A stretch of 64,000 nucleotides of DNA from Coprobacillus sp. CAG:826 (GCA_000437235.1 FR897046.1:138918-202917); one strand, 5' to 3'; shown: positions 19,167 through 28,342, counted from the stretch's first letter. Numbers and translations: made by a program. The notes: a model not told the origin generated them from the letters alone.

Positions 19167-20357
19167 TTATTTTAATAACCAATCAGAAATATCAACAATT
19201 TTTACGCCTTCATATTGATAATCATCATGTTTAGTTCTCGCTATTACCATTTTGGGGTAAGCATCTTTAATTTGTAAAAGTGGGGTTACTTCTCTTTCAA
19301 AAGTTTTCTCATCACTAATGTTATCGGAAACTTGAATATATATTTTTTCATTTCTTTTTATCGCAACAAAATCGATTTCTTTTTTGTGTAAAACTCCAAC
19401 ATACACTTCATAACCTCTACGTAATAATTCTATAGCGACAATATTTTCAAGCATTCTTCCATAATCCATATTTTTCGTACCTAATTTTGCATAACGGAAA
19501 GTATGGTCACTTAAGTAGTATTTATCATTACTTGTAAGGTATTTCTTACCTTTTATGTCATATCGACGAACTCTATAAAAGGCAAAAGCATTGCATAGAT
19601 ATTGCATATAGGTACTAATGGTATTGTGATTTGTTTTTTCATTTGCATTCGTAAGCGTATTAGCAATGCTTCTTGCTGAAGATAAATTCGATATATTATC
19701 CATTAAAAAATCAACAATTTTATCCATTAATTGGATGTTTTTAATTTTGTATTTTTTTCGGATATCTCTTACGATAAGGGTATCAAAAACTTCTTCAATA
19801 TAATCGTATTTTGATTCTTGGTCTTTATAAAGATAGGACCCTGCCATTCCGCCTTCCATCATGTATCGATCAAAAGCATCATACTTATCTTGAAGTTCAA
19901 AATATTGGACGTATTCGTTAAATGAAAAAGGATATACTTTAATCTCAAAAGTTCTTCCTGTAAACAAGGTGGCTAAATCTGAGCTTAAAAGAAAAGCATT
20001 GGATCCAGTAATATAAATATCAAATTTTTCGGTTGCATGAAGTCCATTTATGGCTTTTTCAAAGCCGTTACACATTTGCACTTCATCAATAAAAACGAAA
20101 TTATCTTTGTTTTCTTGATATTGTGAATTCACATAATCATATAATGCTTTATATTCAATAAGATGATCATATTCGGGTAAGTTGAAATTAATGTGAATCA
20201 TATTAGCGTTTTCATTATTTTCTAGAATATATGATTTAAATGCTTCTAATAGTTTTGACTTTCCACTACGTCTTACACCTGTAATAACTTTAATATCTGG
20301 AGTTCCCATTACATTGATAAGTTTCTCTAAATATTGCTTTCTTTGGATAAGTTTCAT
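19167..20357 (-). CDS. AAA-family ATPase with C-terminal DUF4143 domain
   Basis: This is a 396-residue protein. Walker A is GVRRSGKSKLL and Walker B is NFVFIDEVQ. The sensor region is YITGSNAFLL, and the C-terminal half has a nuclease-like EIDFVAIKRNEKIYIQV stretch typical of DUF4143 (ExD...QxxxK pattern of the PD-(D/E)XK fold). Such genes occur as scattered single-gene accessory elements in gut bacteria and archaea; their role is unknown. A GTG at 20366 is possible, but GAGAGG is spaced correctly for the ATG at 20357. Upstream lie tandem repeats and a broken-looking membrane ORF, consistent with an accessory locus. Confidence 0.85.
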   Translation of the reverse strand: MKLIQRKQYLEKLINVMGTPDIKVITGVRRSGKSKLLEAFKSYILENNENANMIHINFNLPEYDHLIEYKALYDYVNSQYQENKDNFVFIDEVQMCNGFEKAINGLHATEKFDIYITGSNAFLLSSDLATLFTGRTFEIKVYPFSFNEYVQYFELQDKYDAFDRYMMEGGMAGSYLYKDQESKYDYIEEVFDTLIVRDIRKKYKIKNIQLMDKIVDFLMDNISNLSSARSIANTLTNANEKTNHNTISTYMQYLCNAFAFYRVRRYDIKGKKYLTSNDKYYLSDHTFRYAKLGTKNMDYGRMLENIVAIELLRRGYEVYVGVLHKKEIDFVAIKRNEKIYIQVSDNISDEKTFEREVTPLLQIKDAYPKMVIARTKHDDYQYEGVKIVDISDWLLK

Positions 20358-20471
20358 TTTAATCACCTCTCGACTATATTATACCACTTTCATTTACCAA
20401 AATTAACATTTTTTCAAAAATGGTAAATAGAAATGACTTTGCTTATCTAATTTCTTATGTTCAAATAATCC

Positions 20472-20535
20472 AAATTCCCAAGATTGTTGAAAATAAATTC
20501 CCAAGATTGTTGAGTTTAAATTCCTAAGATTGTGA
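20472..20535. repeat. Three tandem ~19-bp repeats with 23-bp period
   Basis: Copies at 20472-20490 and 20495-20513 are identical (AAATTCCCAAGATTGTTGA). The third at 20518-20535 differs by a C-to-T and a one-base deletion. The start-to-start spacing is 23 bases. They lie between the ATPase start and a membrane ORF. There are no CRISPR-like spacers of usable length (4 bases). They could be protein-binding iterons or relics of a mobile element end. Confidence 0.8.
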
Positions 20536-20612
20536 AATTTAAGAAGTCTCAACAACTAAAAAAGTGATGAAATTACTCACCACTTTTACGTTATTTATTG
20601 AGTATGAAGTTT

Positions 20613-20978
20613 TTAATTCTTCTTTTCTCCAATATAGGAAGTAATAACAATTCCTAATAATGAGAAACAAGTAAAATCAATCATGTATTTTAAAAATTGT
20701 AAACTATAATCTAATTCATCCATTTTAAAAAAGTTAGATAGAATGCTAGATAATGTAAAAGAAACATCATCTGCCGGCACTAAACTTCCGACCATTCCAC
20801 AATAACAACCGACATAGAAAACAACAAAGGAAAGCATTAAAACTTCAAATAAAGAAATAATGGCTAAAAGGCATCTTTTAGAAAATCTTAAATTGGATTT
20901 CTTATTTTTACCACTAATGACAGCTAATACGAAAGATAATATGATTCCAATGGTTCTAGATATAATGCGTACAAACAA
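20613..20978 (-). CDS. Small membrane protein, possibly an N-terminally truncated GtrA-like remnant
   Basis: The 121 residues from a TTG at 20978 contain about three hydrophobic segments separated by a basic loop (SGKNKKSNLRFSKR). No ribosome binding site precedes the TTG. The frame stays open upstream to about 21110 without an ATG or GTG, and that extension reads as another possible membrane segment. The arrangement of helices and the basic loop is reminiscent of GtrA-type flippase proteins, but I cannot confirm this. It is either a poorly started gene or the remainder of a degraded one. Confidence 0.4.
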   Translation of the reverse strand: MFVRIISRTIGIILSFVLAVISGKNKKSNLRFSKRCLLAIISLFEVLMLSFVVFYVGCYCGMVGSLVPADDVSFTLSSILSNFFKMDELDYSLQFLKYMIDFTCFSLLGIVITSYIGEKKN

Positions 20979-21200
20979 AATGTAATATAGTGTTGTTATA
21001 TTTCCTAAGCCACATTGAATCCATATGTTGGATAAAACTGATAATAGACAAGTGAAAATGTGAACTGCACGATTTTTGCGATTTTTTGCACAAAAAAATA
21101 ACTTTTTTGCTCACTAAAAAACAAAAAAGTAGACAGTATCAATAAGAATGTAGACACTTAGCGTATGAAAGTAAAATTATGTTGATTTAAAAATTTGCAT

Positions 21201-21237
21201 AAAAAAAGAACGACTAGATTTTCTTCTAATCGTTCTT
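21201..21237 (-). terminator. Intrinsic terminator of pnp
   Basis: An 8-bp outer stem (21206-21213 with 21230-21237) continues inward across one mismatch. On the minus strand it is followed by a run of seven T. It ends just after the pnp stop codon. Confidence 0.85.
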
Positions 21238-21244
21238 AGTTTTA

Positions 21245-23425
21245 CTATTTATCTTCTTTTGCAGGCTCTTCTTTTTTGCCTTCGGTTTCGTCTTTCTTTT
21301 TCATTTCTGGACGAGGCTCAAATTCTTTATGAGATAAGTTAATTCTACCCTTTTCATCGATTTCGGTAACGATGACTTTTAATTTTTGTCCTAATTTCAC
21401 AAAATCTTTTGGATGTTCAACTCTCTTCCAAGAAAGTTTAGAGACGTGTACCATGCCATCAACATTACCAAATAGGTTAACGAAGCAACCGAATGGTTCA
21501 ATACGGACAACCGTACCTTCATAGACTTCACCAACTTTGGCTTCTCTTACGATATCTTCAATCATTTGAACGGCTTTATTAATTGCTTCACGGTCCATAT
21601 GATAAATGATAACACGGCCATCTTGTTCGATATCAATCTTCACGTTATCACATTGTGCGATAATATCGTTAATGACTTTACCGCCAGTACCGATAACATC
21701 ACGGATCTTATCGACATCAATACGCATTTGATGGAGTTTTGGTGCATATTTACCAACATCTTCTCTTGGTGCTGGAATAGCTTTTAACATAACGGATAAG
21801 ATTTGTTGACGGGCACCATGTGCTTGCGCTAAAGCTTCACGTAAGACTTCTTTGGTAACACCTTTAATCTTAATATCCATTTGTAATGCGGTAATACCTT
21901 CAGTAGTACCGGCAACTTTAAAGTCCATATCACCATAGTGATCTTCCATACCTTGGATATCGGTTAAAATGGTATATGGATGTTTTCCGTCTAATGGTCC
22001 ACTGCTAATTAAACCCATAGCAATACCGGCAACTGGTGCTTTAATTGGGACACCAGCGGCCATTAAGGCCATACAGGAAGCACAGATGGAGGCTTGAGAG
22101 GAAGAACCATTGGATTCTACTACTTCGGCCACACAACGAATGGTATATGGGAATTCTTCTTCGGATGGAATGACATAAGATAATGCTCTTTCACCTAAAG
22201 CACCATGACCGATTTCACGACGACCTGGAGAGCCCATTTTGCCTACTTCACCAACGGAGAATGGTGGGAAGTTATAATGGTGCATCCAGCGTTTAGAATC
22301 TTCATCGGTTAAGTTATCAATAATTTGTTCATCGGTGGTTGGACCTAAAGTACAAATAGAAATAACTTGCGTTTGTCCACGGGTGAACATAGCGGAGCCA
22401 TGAACACGTGGTAATAAATCGACTTGGGCATCAAGAGGACGAATTTCATCGACTTTACGGCCATCTGGACGGACTTTATCTTCGGTGATTAAGCGACGCA
22501 CTTCTTCCGCTACGATGGTTTCAAGTACATCATGGACTTGCATCATGGTTTTGGCGCGTTCTTTATCATCTTTGTATGTTGCGTTTTCATATTTTTCGCA
22601 TACTTCTAAGTCGATTGCGTCAATGGCGGCATATCTTTCTAATTTATCAACGATAGAAACGGCTTTGATTAAACGATCTTGGGCTTGGTCGCGAATGGCT
22701 TTTTCTAAGTCAGCATCGACGCTATAAAGATCGACAGAGCGTTTTTCTTTACCGATTTCTTTAATGATTTCTTCTTGGAAAGCACAGAGTTTCTTAATGG
22801 CTTCATGACCAAACATGATGGCATCAAGCATATCTTCTTCTTTCACTTCTGCGGCACCTGCTTCAACCATGTTAATGGCATCTTTGGTACCAGCAACAGC
22901 TAAGTTAATATCACTCTTTTCTTTTTCTTCTACAGTTGGGTTAATGATGAATTTACCATCAACACGACCGACATAAACACCAGCGATAGGACCATCAAAT
23001 GGAATATCACTAATGCCAAGAGCTAAAGAGCTACCAAACATAGCGGTCATTTCTGGAGTACTATCTAAATCGACAGACATCACTGTATTGACGATTTGTA
23101 CTTCATTTCTAAATCCTTCCGAGAACATCGGACGAATAGGACGATCGATTAAACGAGCGGTGAGGGTTGCATGTTCACCAGGGCGTCCTTCCCTTCTTAA
23201 AAAACTACCCGGAATTTTTCCCACAGCATATTGCTTTTCGTTATATAAAACGGTGAGGGGGAAGAAGTCCGCGTCTTTGGCCTGATCAGATGCACAGGCC
23301 GTGGATAAAACTACGGTATCATTCAAGCGAACAAGCACAGCGCCATCGGCTTGCTTAGCAATTTCGCCTGATTCAACGATCAGTTTTTTCCCTTCGAAGT
23401 CTAGTTCAAAAACTTTTTTAGACAT
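21245..23425 (-). CDS. pnp: Polyribonucleotide nucleotidyltransferase (PNPase)
   Basis: PNPase degrades RNA 3'-5' by phosphorolysis. The two RNase PH domains are recognisable: the first starts VFELDFEGKKL, the second carries FTRGQTQ and the active-site loop ILTDIQGMEDHYGDMDFKVA. A KH domain with VIGTGGKVI follows. The S1 domain GEVYEGTVVRIEPFGCFVN is next, then an acidic/lysine tail. The longest frame starts at 23482, but AAGGA lies 7 bases before the ATG at 23425 and the added residues are not family-like. The product has 726 residues, normal for the family. Confidence 0.96.
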   Translation of the reverse strand: MSKKVFELDFEGKKLIVESGEIAKQADGAVLVRLNDTVVLSTACASDQAKDADFFPLTVLYNEKQYAVGKIPGSFLRREGRPGEHATLTARLIDRPIRPMFSEGFRNEVQIVNTVMSVDLDSTPEMTAMFGSSLALGISDIPFDGPIAGVYVGRVDGKFIINPTVEEKEKSDINLAVAGTKDAINMVEAGAAEVKEEDMLDAIMFGHEAIKKLCAFQEEIIKEIGKEKRSVDLYSVDADLEKAIRDQAQDRLIKAVSIVDKLERYAAIDAIDLEVCEKYENATYKDDKERAKTMMQVHDVLETIVAEEVRRLITEDKVRPDGRKVDEIRPLDAQVDLLPRVHGSAMFTRGQTQVISICTLGPTTDEQIIDNLTDEDSKRWMHHYNFPPFSVGEVGKMGSPGRREIGHGALGERALSYVIPSEEEFPYTIRCVAEVVESNGSSSQASICASCMALMAAGVPIKAPVAGIAMGLISSGPLDGKHPYTILTDIQGMEDHYGDMDFKVAGTTEGITALQMDIKIKGVTKEVLREALAQAHGARQQILSVMLKAIPAPREDVGKYAPKLHQMRIDVDKIRDVIGTGGKVINDIIAQCDNVKIDIEQDGRVIIYHMDREAINKAVQMIEDIVREAKVGEVYEGTVVRIEPFGCFVNLFGNVDGMVHVSKLSWKRVEHPKDFVKLGQKLKVIVTEIDEKGRINLSHKEFEPRPEMKKKDETEGKKEEPAKEDK

Positions 23426-23455
23426 ATTCTTTTCCTTTCTTTTATTAACTCCGTT

Positions 23456-23464
23456 ATTATAACA
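23456..23464 (-). promoter_or_regulatory. Extended -10 promoter of pnp
   Basis: TGTTATAAT (TGnTATAAT) lies on the minus strand about 35 bases before the pnp ATG. A -35 match is poor. It sits in the divergent region shared with the ZIP transporter gene. Confidence 0.55.
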
Positions 23465-23513
23465 CACTTTTTTCTTTCTCATATACTATTTTAGAAACTT
23501 TATGGAGGTAATT

Positions 23514-24284
23514 ATGGGGAAAACAATTTTGTATGCCTTCTTAGGCACCTTATTCTGCTTTATCATGACCACTTTAGGGAGTGCGGTTGTCTTTTTAAGC
23601 AAAGAAAAGAAGAAAGAAAAAATGCAATCTTTAATGATTGGTTTATCTTCTGGTGTCATGTTAGCGGCTTCTATTTGGTCGTTATTATTACCTTCTTTAG
23701 ATTACGCTTATTTACAAAAAAACCTTCGTTTTATCTATACCATTGTAGGTCTTATACTTGGTTATCTCCTTCTTGCAGTCATTGATTATTTTGCTCCAGA
23801 ATGTGTAGAAGAAGAAAACTATAAAAAAAAGAACCGATTACTTTTTTTATCGATTACTATTCATAATATTCCTGAAGGAATGGCCGTAGGTTTATCCATT
23901 GCACTATCCTTATTAAGCGATAATGTGATTACTTTTGTGGGCGCTATGATGCTAGCGGTTGGGGTCGGTATACAAAACTTTCCCGAAGGCTCTAGTGTAT
24001 CCTTACCTTACTATCATCAAGGCTATTCAAAAAAGAAAGCTTTTCTCTATGGTATGTTTTCAGGTATTGTTGAACCAATCTTTGGCGTTTTAGTCGTCTT
24101 TATTGTTCAACCCATGACACAAATTATGCCACTTCTTCTTTCTTTTGCCGCGGGAACAATGATCTATGTTGTAGTTAAAGAATTAATTCCTGAAGCATAT
24201 AACGAAGGAAAGTTTTCTTTAAGTACATTAGGATTTATGTTAGGGTTTCTTATTATGATGAGTTTAGATGTGTTATTAGGATAA
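23514..24284 (+). CDS. ZIP-family divalent metal transporter
   Basis: This is a 256-residue membrane protein with about eight hydrophobic helices that probably imports Zn2+ or a similar cation. The two metal-site helices are visible: TIHNIPEGMAVG (TM4, HNxPEG) and GIQNFPEGSSV (TM5, NxPEG, with Gln in the His position, common in GufA-type ZIPs). A charged loop (SKEKKKEKMQ) follows TM1. An upstream ATG at 23502 is in frame, but it contains the GGAGG that serves the ATG at 23514. It is divergent from pnp. Confidence 0.87.
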   Translation: MGKTILYAFLGTLFCFIMTTLGSAVVFLSKEKKKEKMQSLMIGLSSGVMLAASIWSLLLPSLDYAYLQKNLRFIYTIVGLILGYLLLAVIDYFAPECVEEENYKKKNRLLFLSITIHNIPEGMAVGLSIALSLLSDNVITFVGAMMLAVGVGIQNFPEGSSVSLPYYHQGYSKKKAFLYGMFSGIVEPIFGVLVVFIVQPMTQIMPLLLSFAAGTMIYVVVKELIPEAYNEGKFSLSTLGFMLGFLIMMSLDVLLG

Positions 24285-24311
24285 AAAAGAACACCCTAAG
24301 AAGGGTGTTCT
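24283..24311 (-). terminator. Intrinsic terminator of rpsO
   Basis: A 9-bp perfect stem (24288-24296 with 24303-24311) is followed on the minus strand by a run of T. It lies between the converging ZIP gene and rpsO. The plus strand lacks a good T-run, so it mainly serves rpsO. Confidence 0.8.
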
Positions 24312-24324
24312 AGTACTTATGAAA

Positions 24325-24594
24325 TTACTTACGGATTCCCAATGAATTGATAAGTTTCACATAAGCTTCGTGGTCTTTACCATCTAAATAGTCAAGAAGT
24401 CCACGTCTTTTACCGACGAGTTTGAATAAACCACGACGGCTGTGATGATCGTGAGAATGCATCTTTAAGTGTGCAGTCAAATCAGTAATTTGGGCAGTTA
24501 ATAAAGCGATTTGAACTTCGGTTGAACCGGTATCGTTTTCATCTTTGCCGTACTTTTTGACAATCTCAGCGACTCTATCTTTTGAAAGTGCCAT
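24325..24594 (-). CDS. rpsO: 30S ribosomal protein S15
   Basis: S15 binds 16S rRNA early in small-subunit assembly. The 89-residue sequence has the hallmark stretches GSTEVQIALLTAQI and HSHDHHSRRGL, and LVGKRRGLLDYL towards the end. AGGAGG precedes the ATG. The ~85-base leader may hold the autoregulatory S15-binding structure known in other bacteria, but I did not establish a fold. Confidence 0.97.
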   Translation of the reverse strand: MALSKDRVAEIVKKYGKDENDTGSTEVQIALLTAQITDLTAHLKMHSHDHHSRRGLFKLVGKRRGLLDYLDGKDHEAYVKLINSLGIRK

Positions 24595-24678
24595 TTATTT
24601 ATCCTCCTATAGCAATGATTACAGCTTATTCATAGAAAAACGTTGGAGATTCGTTAATCAAAGAATAAGTCTATTAGT

Positions 24679-24707
24679 ATAATAAAGAAATCGGGGTGAA
24701 AAAGCAA
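24679..24707 (-). promoter_or_regulatory. Promoter of rpsO
   Basis: On the minus strand a -35 TTGCTT (24702-24707) and a -10 TATTAT (24679-24684) are 17 bases apart, about 85 bases before the rpsO ATG. Confidence 0.65.
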
Positions 24708-24721
24708 GTATTTTTTGCTTT

Positions 24722-24931
24722 AAAATTCTTATTCTCATTGTGGTTACTTCATACCATAAAAGTAATTATTAATTTCATAATAAACTTGTTTATTTTTAGG
24801 TAAAAGCATATAAAGAATTTTCTCATATCCAGTTAAAAAATTTCTCGTAACCATAAAAATTGTTATAGTTACAAGAAATAATTTAACCTATTGAACTATC
24901 TAAAATCTAAATATGAAACAAATGTTTTTTC
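24722..24931. other. Non-coding stretch between the zinc-ribbon gene and the rpsO promoter
   Basis: No reading frame is supported here. An imperfect hairpin at 24841-24878 (11-base arms with one mismatch) is visible but lacks a T-run in either direction, so its role is unclear. It lies ~55 bases beyond the zinc-ribbon gene's stop. Confidence 0.5.
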
Positions 24932-25237
24932 TTATTTTACTTCATCCCATTTAGTTAGATCAAAACGGGAATGAGGACGATAGACTTTTATGCCTCGTTC
25001 AGTTCTTACATGAAGATAAGGAGTAAATTCTTTTATTCTAACGGATAAAGCTAGTGGATGATCACGTATTAATTTATATAACTTCACCGGTTCTTTTTCA
25101 TTCGGTATCGGTAAATCAATCACTTTTTTACCAATTTGCATTCGGTTATTGCGGTGATGATTTACTTGTATACAACCACAAAAATTACACACTACTTGTT
25201 CATTTGGAATATATTTTCCACAGTATTTGCAGCGCAT
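24932..25237 (-). CDS. Small zinc-ribbon protein of unknown function
   Basis: This is a 101-residue protein whose first 22 residues form a zinc ribbon: CKYC then CNFC. The rest, about 45-101, is a compact basic domain with no motif I recognise. AAAGGAG precedes the ATG by about 10 bases. It stands alone between rpsO and ribF. The knuckle suggests a nucleic-acid or protein-binding accessory factor; this is inference. Confidence 0.75.
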   Translation of the reverse strand: MRCKYCGKYIPNEQVVCNFCGCIQVNHHRNNRMQIGKKVIDLPIPNEKEPVKLYKLIRDHPLALSVRIKEFTPYLHVRTERGIKVYRPHSRFDLTKWDEVK

Positions 25238-25331
25238 AAAGCCTCATCTCCTTTTGAATATATCTACTTTTATTATACTAAAATTCTAATTAAAAAGCAC
25301 AAATCCTATGTGATTTAACTTTTTATTAGAA

Positions 25332-26231
25332 CTAAAAGTATTTCTTTAGTTCTTTTCTTGTAGTAACTAAGTCTTTTTGAAGTTGTTCTTTTAATTCTTC
25401 TAAAGAAGCAAACTTCTTTTCATCACGAATAAAAGAAACAATTTCTATTTCTATGTTTTCTAAATAAATATCTTCATCAAAGTCTAAAATATGAACTTCA
25501 ATTAAAGGATGTTTTAAAGGTTCAATAGTGGGGTGAACGCCTACATTTATCATACTCATGTATTTTTTTTGATGAACGTACGCTAAAGCGGTATAAACAC
25601 CATTTTTAGGAAGAAAATAAGGACACGCCAAATGCATATTCGCGGTTTTAAAGCCGATAGTTCTCCCGTTTTGATATCCCTTTACTACTTCACCTTTTAA
25701 ATGGTAAAAGCGGCCTAAAACGTGCGTTAAATCGCTAATATCACCATTATTTAAATCTTCAATTAATCTAGAAGTCGATAATTTTCCTTTTTTATCTTTT
25801 AATAAAGGGACAACTGTCGTAGAAAAACTTTGCTTTAATAAATCTACATTTCCTTTTGCTTCTTTACCAAAGGTATAATCTTCACCCACAATAAGATATT
25901 GAGGTGCGAAAGTTTTTAAATACTTTTCGATAAATTCTAAAGGAGTTAGGTTAAAGAAATCCGCATCCACTTTTTGAATGAATAAGTATTCTACGCCTAA
26001 TTCTTCAAGTAATTGATTTCTAGTTTCATCATCTAAGAATTTTCTTTCTTCTAGATGTAAGAACCATTGTTTAGGTGATAGATTAAACGTATAAATTGCG
26101 ATAGGAAGACCAAATTCTTTCGCTTTTTTTATGAGCACCTGATGACCTAAATGAAAGCCATCAAAAAAACCTAAGCATAAAACAAAAGGTTTTTGAATTG
26201 AAATCGGTTCTTTGAATTCTATGATTTTCAT
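25332..26231 (-). CDS. ribF: Bifunctional riboflavin kinase/FAD synthetase
   Basis: RibF phosphorylates riboflavin to FMN and adenylates FMN to FAD. The N-terminal nucleotidyltransferase shows GFFDGFHLGHQ (HxGH) and the KLSTSRLIED motif. The C-terminal kinase half includes FHLKGEVVKGYQNGRTIGFKTAN. The longest frame starts at 26273 inside truB. The ATG at 26231, immediately after the truB stop and preceded by AGAGGA inside truB, gives the family-typical 299 residues. It forms a truB-ribF transcript as in many Bacillota. Confidence 0.93.
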   Translation of the reverse strand: MKIIEFKEPISIQKPFVLCLGFFDGFHLGHQVLIKKAKEFGLPIAIYTFNLSPKQWFLHLEERKFLDDETRNQLLEELGVEYLFIQKVDADFFNLTPLEFIEKYLKTFAPQYLIVGEDYTFGKEAKGNVDLLKQSFSTTVVPLLKDKKGKLSTSRLIEDLNNGDISDLTHVLGRFYHLKGEVVKGYQNGRTIGFKTANMHLACPYFLPKNGVYTALAYVHQKKYMSMINVGVHPTIEPLKHPLIEVHILDFDEDIYLENIEIEIVSFIRDEKKFASLEELKEQLQKDLVTTRKELKKYF

Positions 26232-26232
26232 T

Positions 26233-27078
26233 TTAAAAAAGTCCTCTTTTAACTTTATACGTGTGTTTTTCAACTTTTTCTAAAATGGATAACACTTCTC
26301 CATTTTCATCAAGGGTAAGAAGAATATCTTCTTTTCTTAATAAACGAATGGTTTTTCCGTTAATAATATCTTTTTTAGTCGCTTCATCCACGACTTCAGT
26401 AGGAAGAAAAGATAAAGCTTCTTTTATTGAAATAAAATCTGATGCTTCTATTTCTTTTACTTTTTTAGCGTCAAAAATAGAAACCTCTCCTATTTTAGTT
26501 CTTCGTAAAGACGTTAAATGTCCGCAGGTAGATAAATCATGAGCAATATCTTGCCCTAATTGACGAATATAAGTTCCTTTTGAACAATGCACCGAAAAAG
26601 AAAGCTGATGGTCCACATAAGACATAAAATGGATATCATGAATGGTAATCTTTCGACTGATTTCTGGTGTCTTTTCATTTGCAAAGGCATAACGATATAA
26701 TGCCTTCCCTTTATATTTTACCGCAGAATACTTCGGTACCACTTGTTCGATGGTTCCTTTAAAGGTATGAAGTGTTTCTTCTATCGCTTCTAAAGATAAA
26801 TCAGGAACTTCTTTTTCTAATACGACTTCTCCTTCTAAATCTAAGGTATCCGTATCCGCACCTAATAAAAGTGTGGCTTCATATTCTTTTTCTTGCGCTT
26901 CTAAATAAGGGGCAATTTTGGTTGCTTTTCCAACTAAAACGATTAATAATCCAGTCGCAAAAGGATCCAAAGTTCCGACATGTCCGACCTTTTTCGTTTG
27001 AAATTGATGAGAGATAAAATTGACCACATCACGAGAGGTCCAACCTTTTTCTTTGTCAATGAATAAAATTCCATCCAT
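26233..27078 (-). CDS. truB: tRNA pseudouridine(55) synthase
   Basis: TruB makes pseudouridine 55 in the T-loop of tRNAs. The opening GILFIDKEKGWTSRD, the catalytic-Asp motif VGTLDPFATGLL and the later GTYIRQLGQDIA are all characteristic. The ATG at 27105 is in frame, but GGGAGG spacing fits the ATG at 27078 (281 residues). It is the first gene of the truB-ribF pair and is divergent from the TtcA-like gene. Confidence 0.95.
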   Translation of the reverse strand: MDGILFIDKEKGWTSRDVVNFISHQFQTKKVGHVGTLDPFATGLLIVLVGKATKIAPYLEAQEKEYEATLLLGADTDTLDLEGEVVLEKEVPDLSLEAIEETLHTFKGTIEQVVPKYSAVKYKGKALYRYAFANEKTPEISRKITIHDIHFMSYVDHQLSFSVHCSKGTYIRQLGQDIAHDLSTCGHLTSLRRTKIGEVSIFDAKKVKEIEASDFISIKEALSFLPTEVVDEATKKDIINGKTIRLLRKEDILLTLDENGEVLSILEKVEKHTYKVKRGLF

Positions 27079-27142
27079 TTTTTGTTTTCCTCCCTCTTGT
27101 TTCATATTATAATGTTAACGAGAAAAAAAAGGAATGAAGAAA

Positions 27143-28285
27143 ATGAAATCTATTCGTAAAATCCTCGCTTCTATGCGAAATGCTGATCAAAAATTCAATC
27201 TTATCATCCCTAACGACCGTATTGCGGTAGGTATTTCGGGCGGAAAAGATTCGCTTACCCTATTTTATGCTTTAACTTTATACAAAAGATTTTCAAAAAA
27301 GAATTTTGAAATTGTCCCTATTCTTTTAGATTTAGGTTTTTCTAATATCGATTTTACCCCTTTAAAAAATTGGTTTGAGTCATTAGGTTATACTTTATGT
27401 ATTGAAGATAACCATAATGTTGCAAAAATCTTAGAATATCATAAGAAAGATAAATTGCCTTGCTCCATTTGTTCTAGAATGAAAAAAGCTGCGATTAATT
27501 TAAGCGCTCATCAACATGGCTGTAATAAAGTAGCTTTTGCGCATCACGCGGATGACGCTATCGAAACTTTATGGATGAACGAAGTTTTTGGTGCCAGAAT
27601 TGCCACTTTTTCACCCAAAATGCATTTAGAAAAGACCGATTTAGTCTTTATTCGTCCTCTCATTTTAGCGCGTGAAAGCGTTATTCGTACATGTGCAGAA
27701 GAAATGCACTTTCCTATTACTTCTTTAGGTTGTCCAAATGATAAACATACCTCAAGAGAAGACGCTAAAGAATGGTTATCTCTACTTTATAAAAAGTATC
27801 CTTCCGCTAAAGAAAACTTTTTAACGATGCTTTATAACTACGAAAAAGAAGATTTATGGAAAAATCATCTATTCTATGCTTTAGATGGTACCAATTTAAG
27901 TATTCGTCCAGTGATTGCGATTGATACCTTTTATAAAATGCTCCAACTAGTTCAGTCATATAAAAACACTATGGATTTACAAGCTCCCTACCAAGACTAT
28001 ACTTCTTTCTTACTATATGAAGATCAAACCGCTATCGGATATATTATGTATCAAAAAAGCGAAGAACGACATTTCCTATTAAAAGATATCGCGGTACCTT
28101 TTCATACGAAACAAAAAGAATACGAAATCCTTTTATTAAAATGGTTAGAAAATAAATTATTTTTAGAAGCGAATCCTTGTGAATTAGAAGTGGACGTAAA
28201 CATTTCTTCTATTTCCCTATTTGAAAGCTATTCTTTAAAAGAAAATGGAATTCGCTATTTATCTTTAACCATTGAAAAAAAGTAA
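27143..28285 (+). CDS. TtcA-like PP-loop tRNA-modifying enzyme with GNAT-like C-terminal extension
   Basis: The N-terminal ~250 residues are a PP-loop ATPase of the TtcA/TilS group: GISGGKDSL, the CSIC pair (CxxC) before RMKKAA, AFAHHADDAIET, and a further Cys in SLGCPND. TtcA thiolates cytidine-32 of tRNA using an Fe-S cluster held by such cysteines. After about residue 255 the protein continues ~125 residues with features of a GNAT acetyltransferase fold: AIGYIMY strand, LLKDIAV strand, a helix, then SLKENGIRYLSL. TtcA usually ends near 300. ATG at 27134 touches the ribosome binding site; I prefer 27143 (380 residues). The fusion is inferred. Confidence 0.8.
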   Translation: MKSIRKILASMRNADQKFNLIIPNDRIAVGISGGKDSLTLFYALTLYKRFSKKNFEIVPILLDLGFSNIDFTPLKNWFESLGYTLCIEDNHNVAKILEYHKKDKLPCSICSRMKKAAINLSAHQHGCNKVAFAHHADDAIETLWMNEVFGARIATFSPKMHLEKTDLVFIRPLILARESVIRTCAEEMHFPITSLGCPNDKHTSREDAKEWLSLLYKKYPSAKENFLTMLYNYEKEDLWKNHLFYALDGTNLSIRPVIAIDTFYKMLQLVQSYKNTMDLQAPYQDYTSFLLYEDQTAIGYIMYQKSEERHFLLKDIAVPFHTKQKEYEILLLKWLENKLFLEANPCELEVDVNISSISLFESYSLKENGIRYLSLTIEKK

Positions 28286-28297
28286 ACTTATTCGTGA

Positions 28298-28333
28298 AAA
28301 AAAGACGATAACCTTAGCGGTTATCGCTTTTTT
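28298..28333. terminator. Bidirectional intrinsic terminator
   Basis: An 8-bp stem (28306-28313 with 28319-28326) has an A-run before and a T-run after it. It serves the plus-strand TtcA-like gene and the convergent HTH gene. Confidence 0.85.
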
Positions 28334-28342
28334 ATTCATTTT

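Noticed and set aside
20472..20535. CRISPR array
   Set aside because: Only three repeats with 4-base gaps and no cas genes; gaps are far too short to be spacers.
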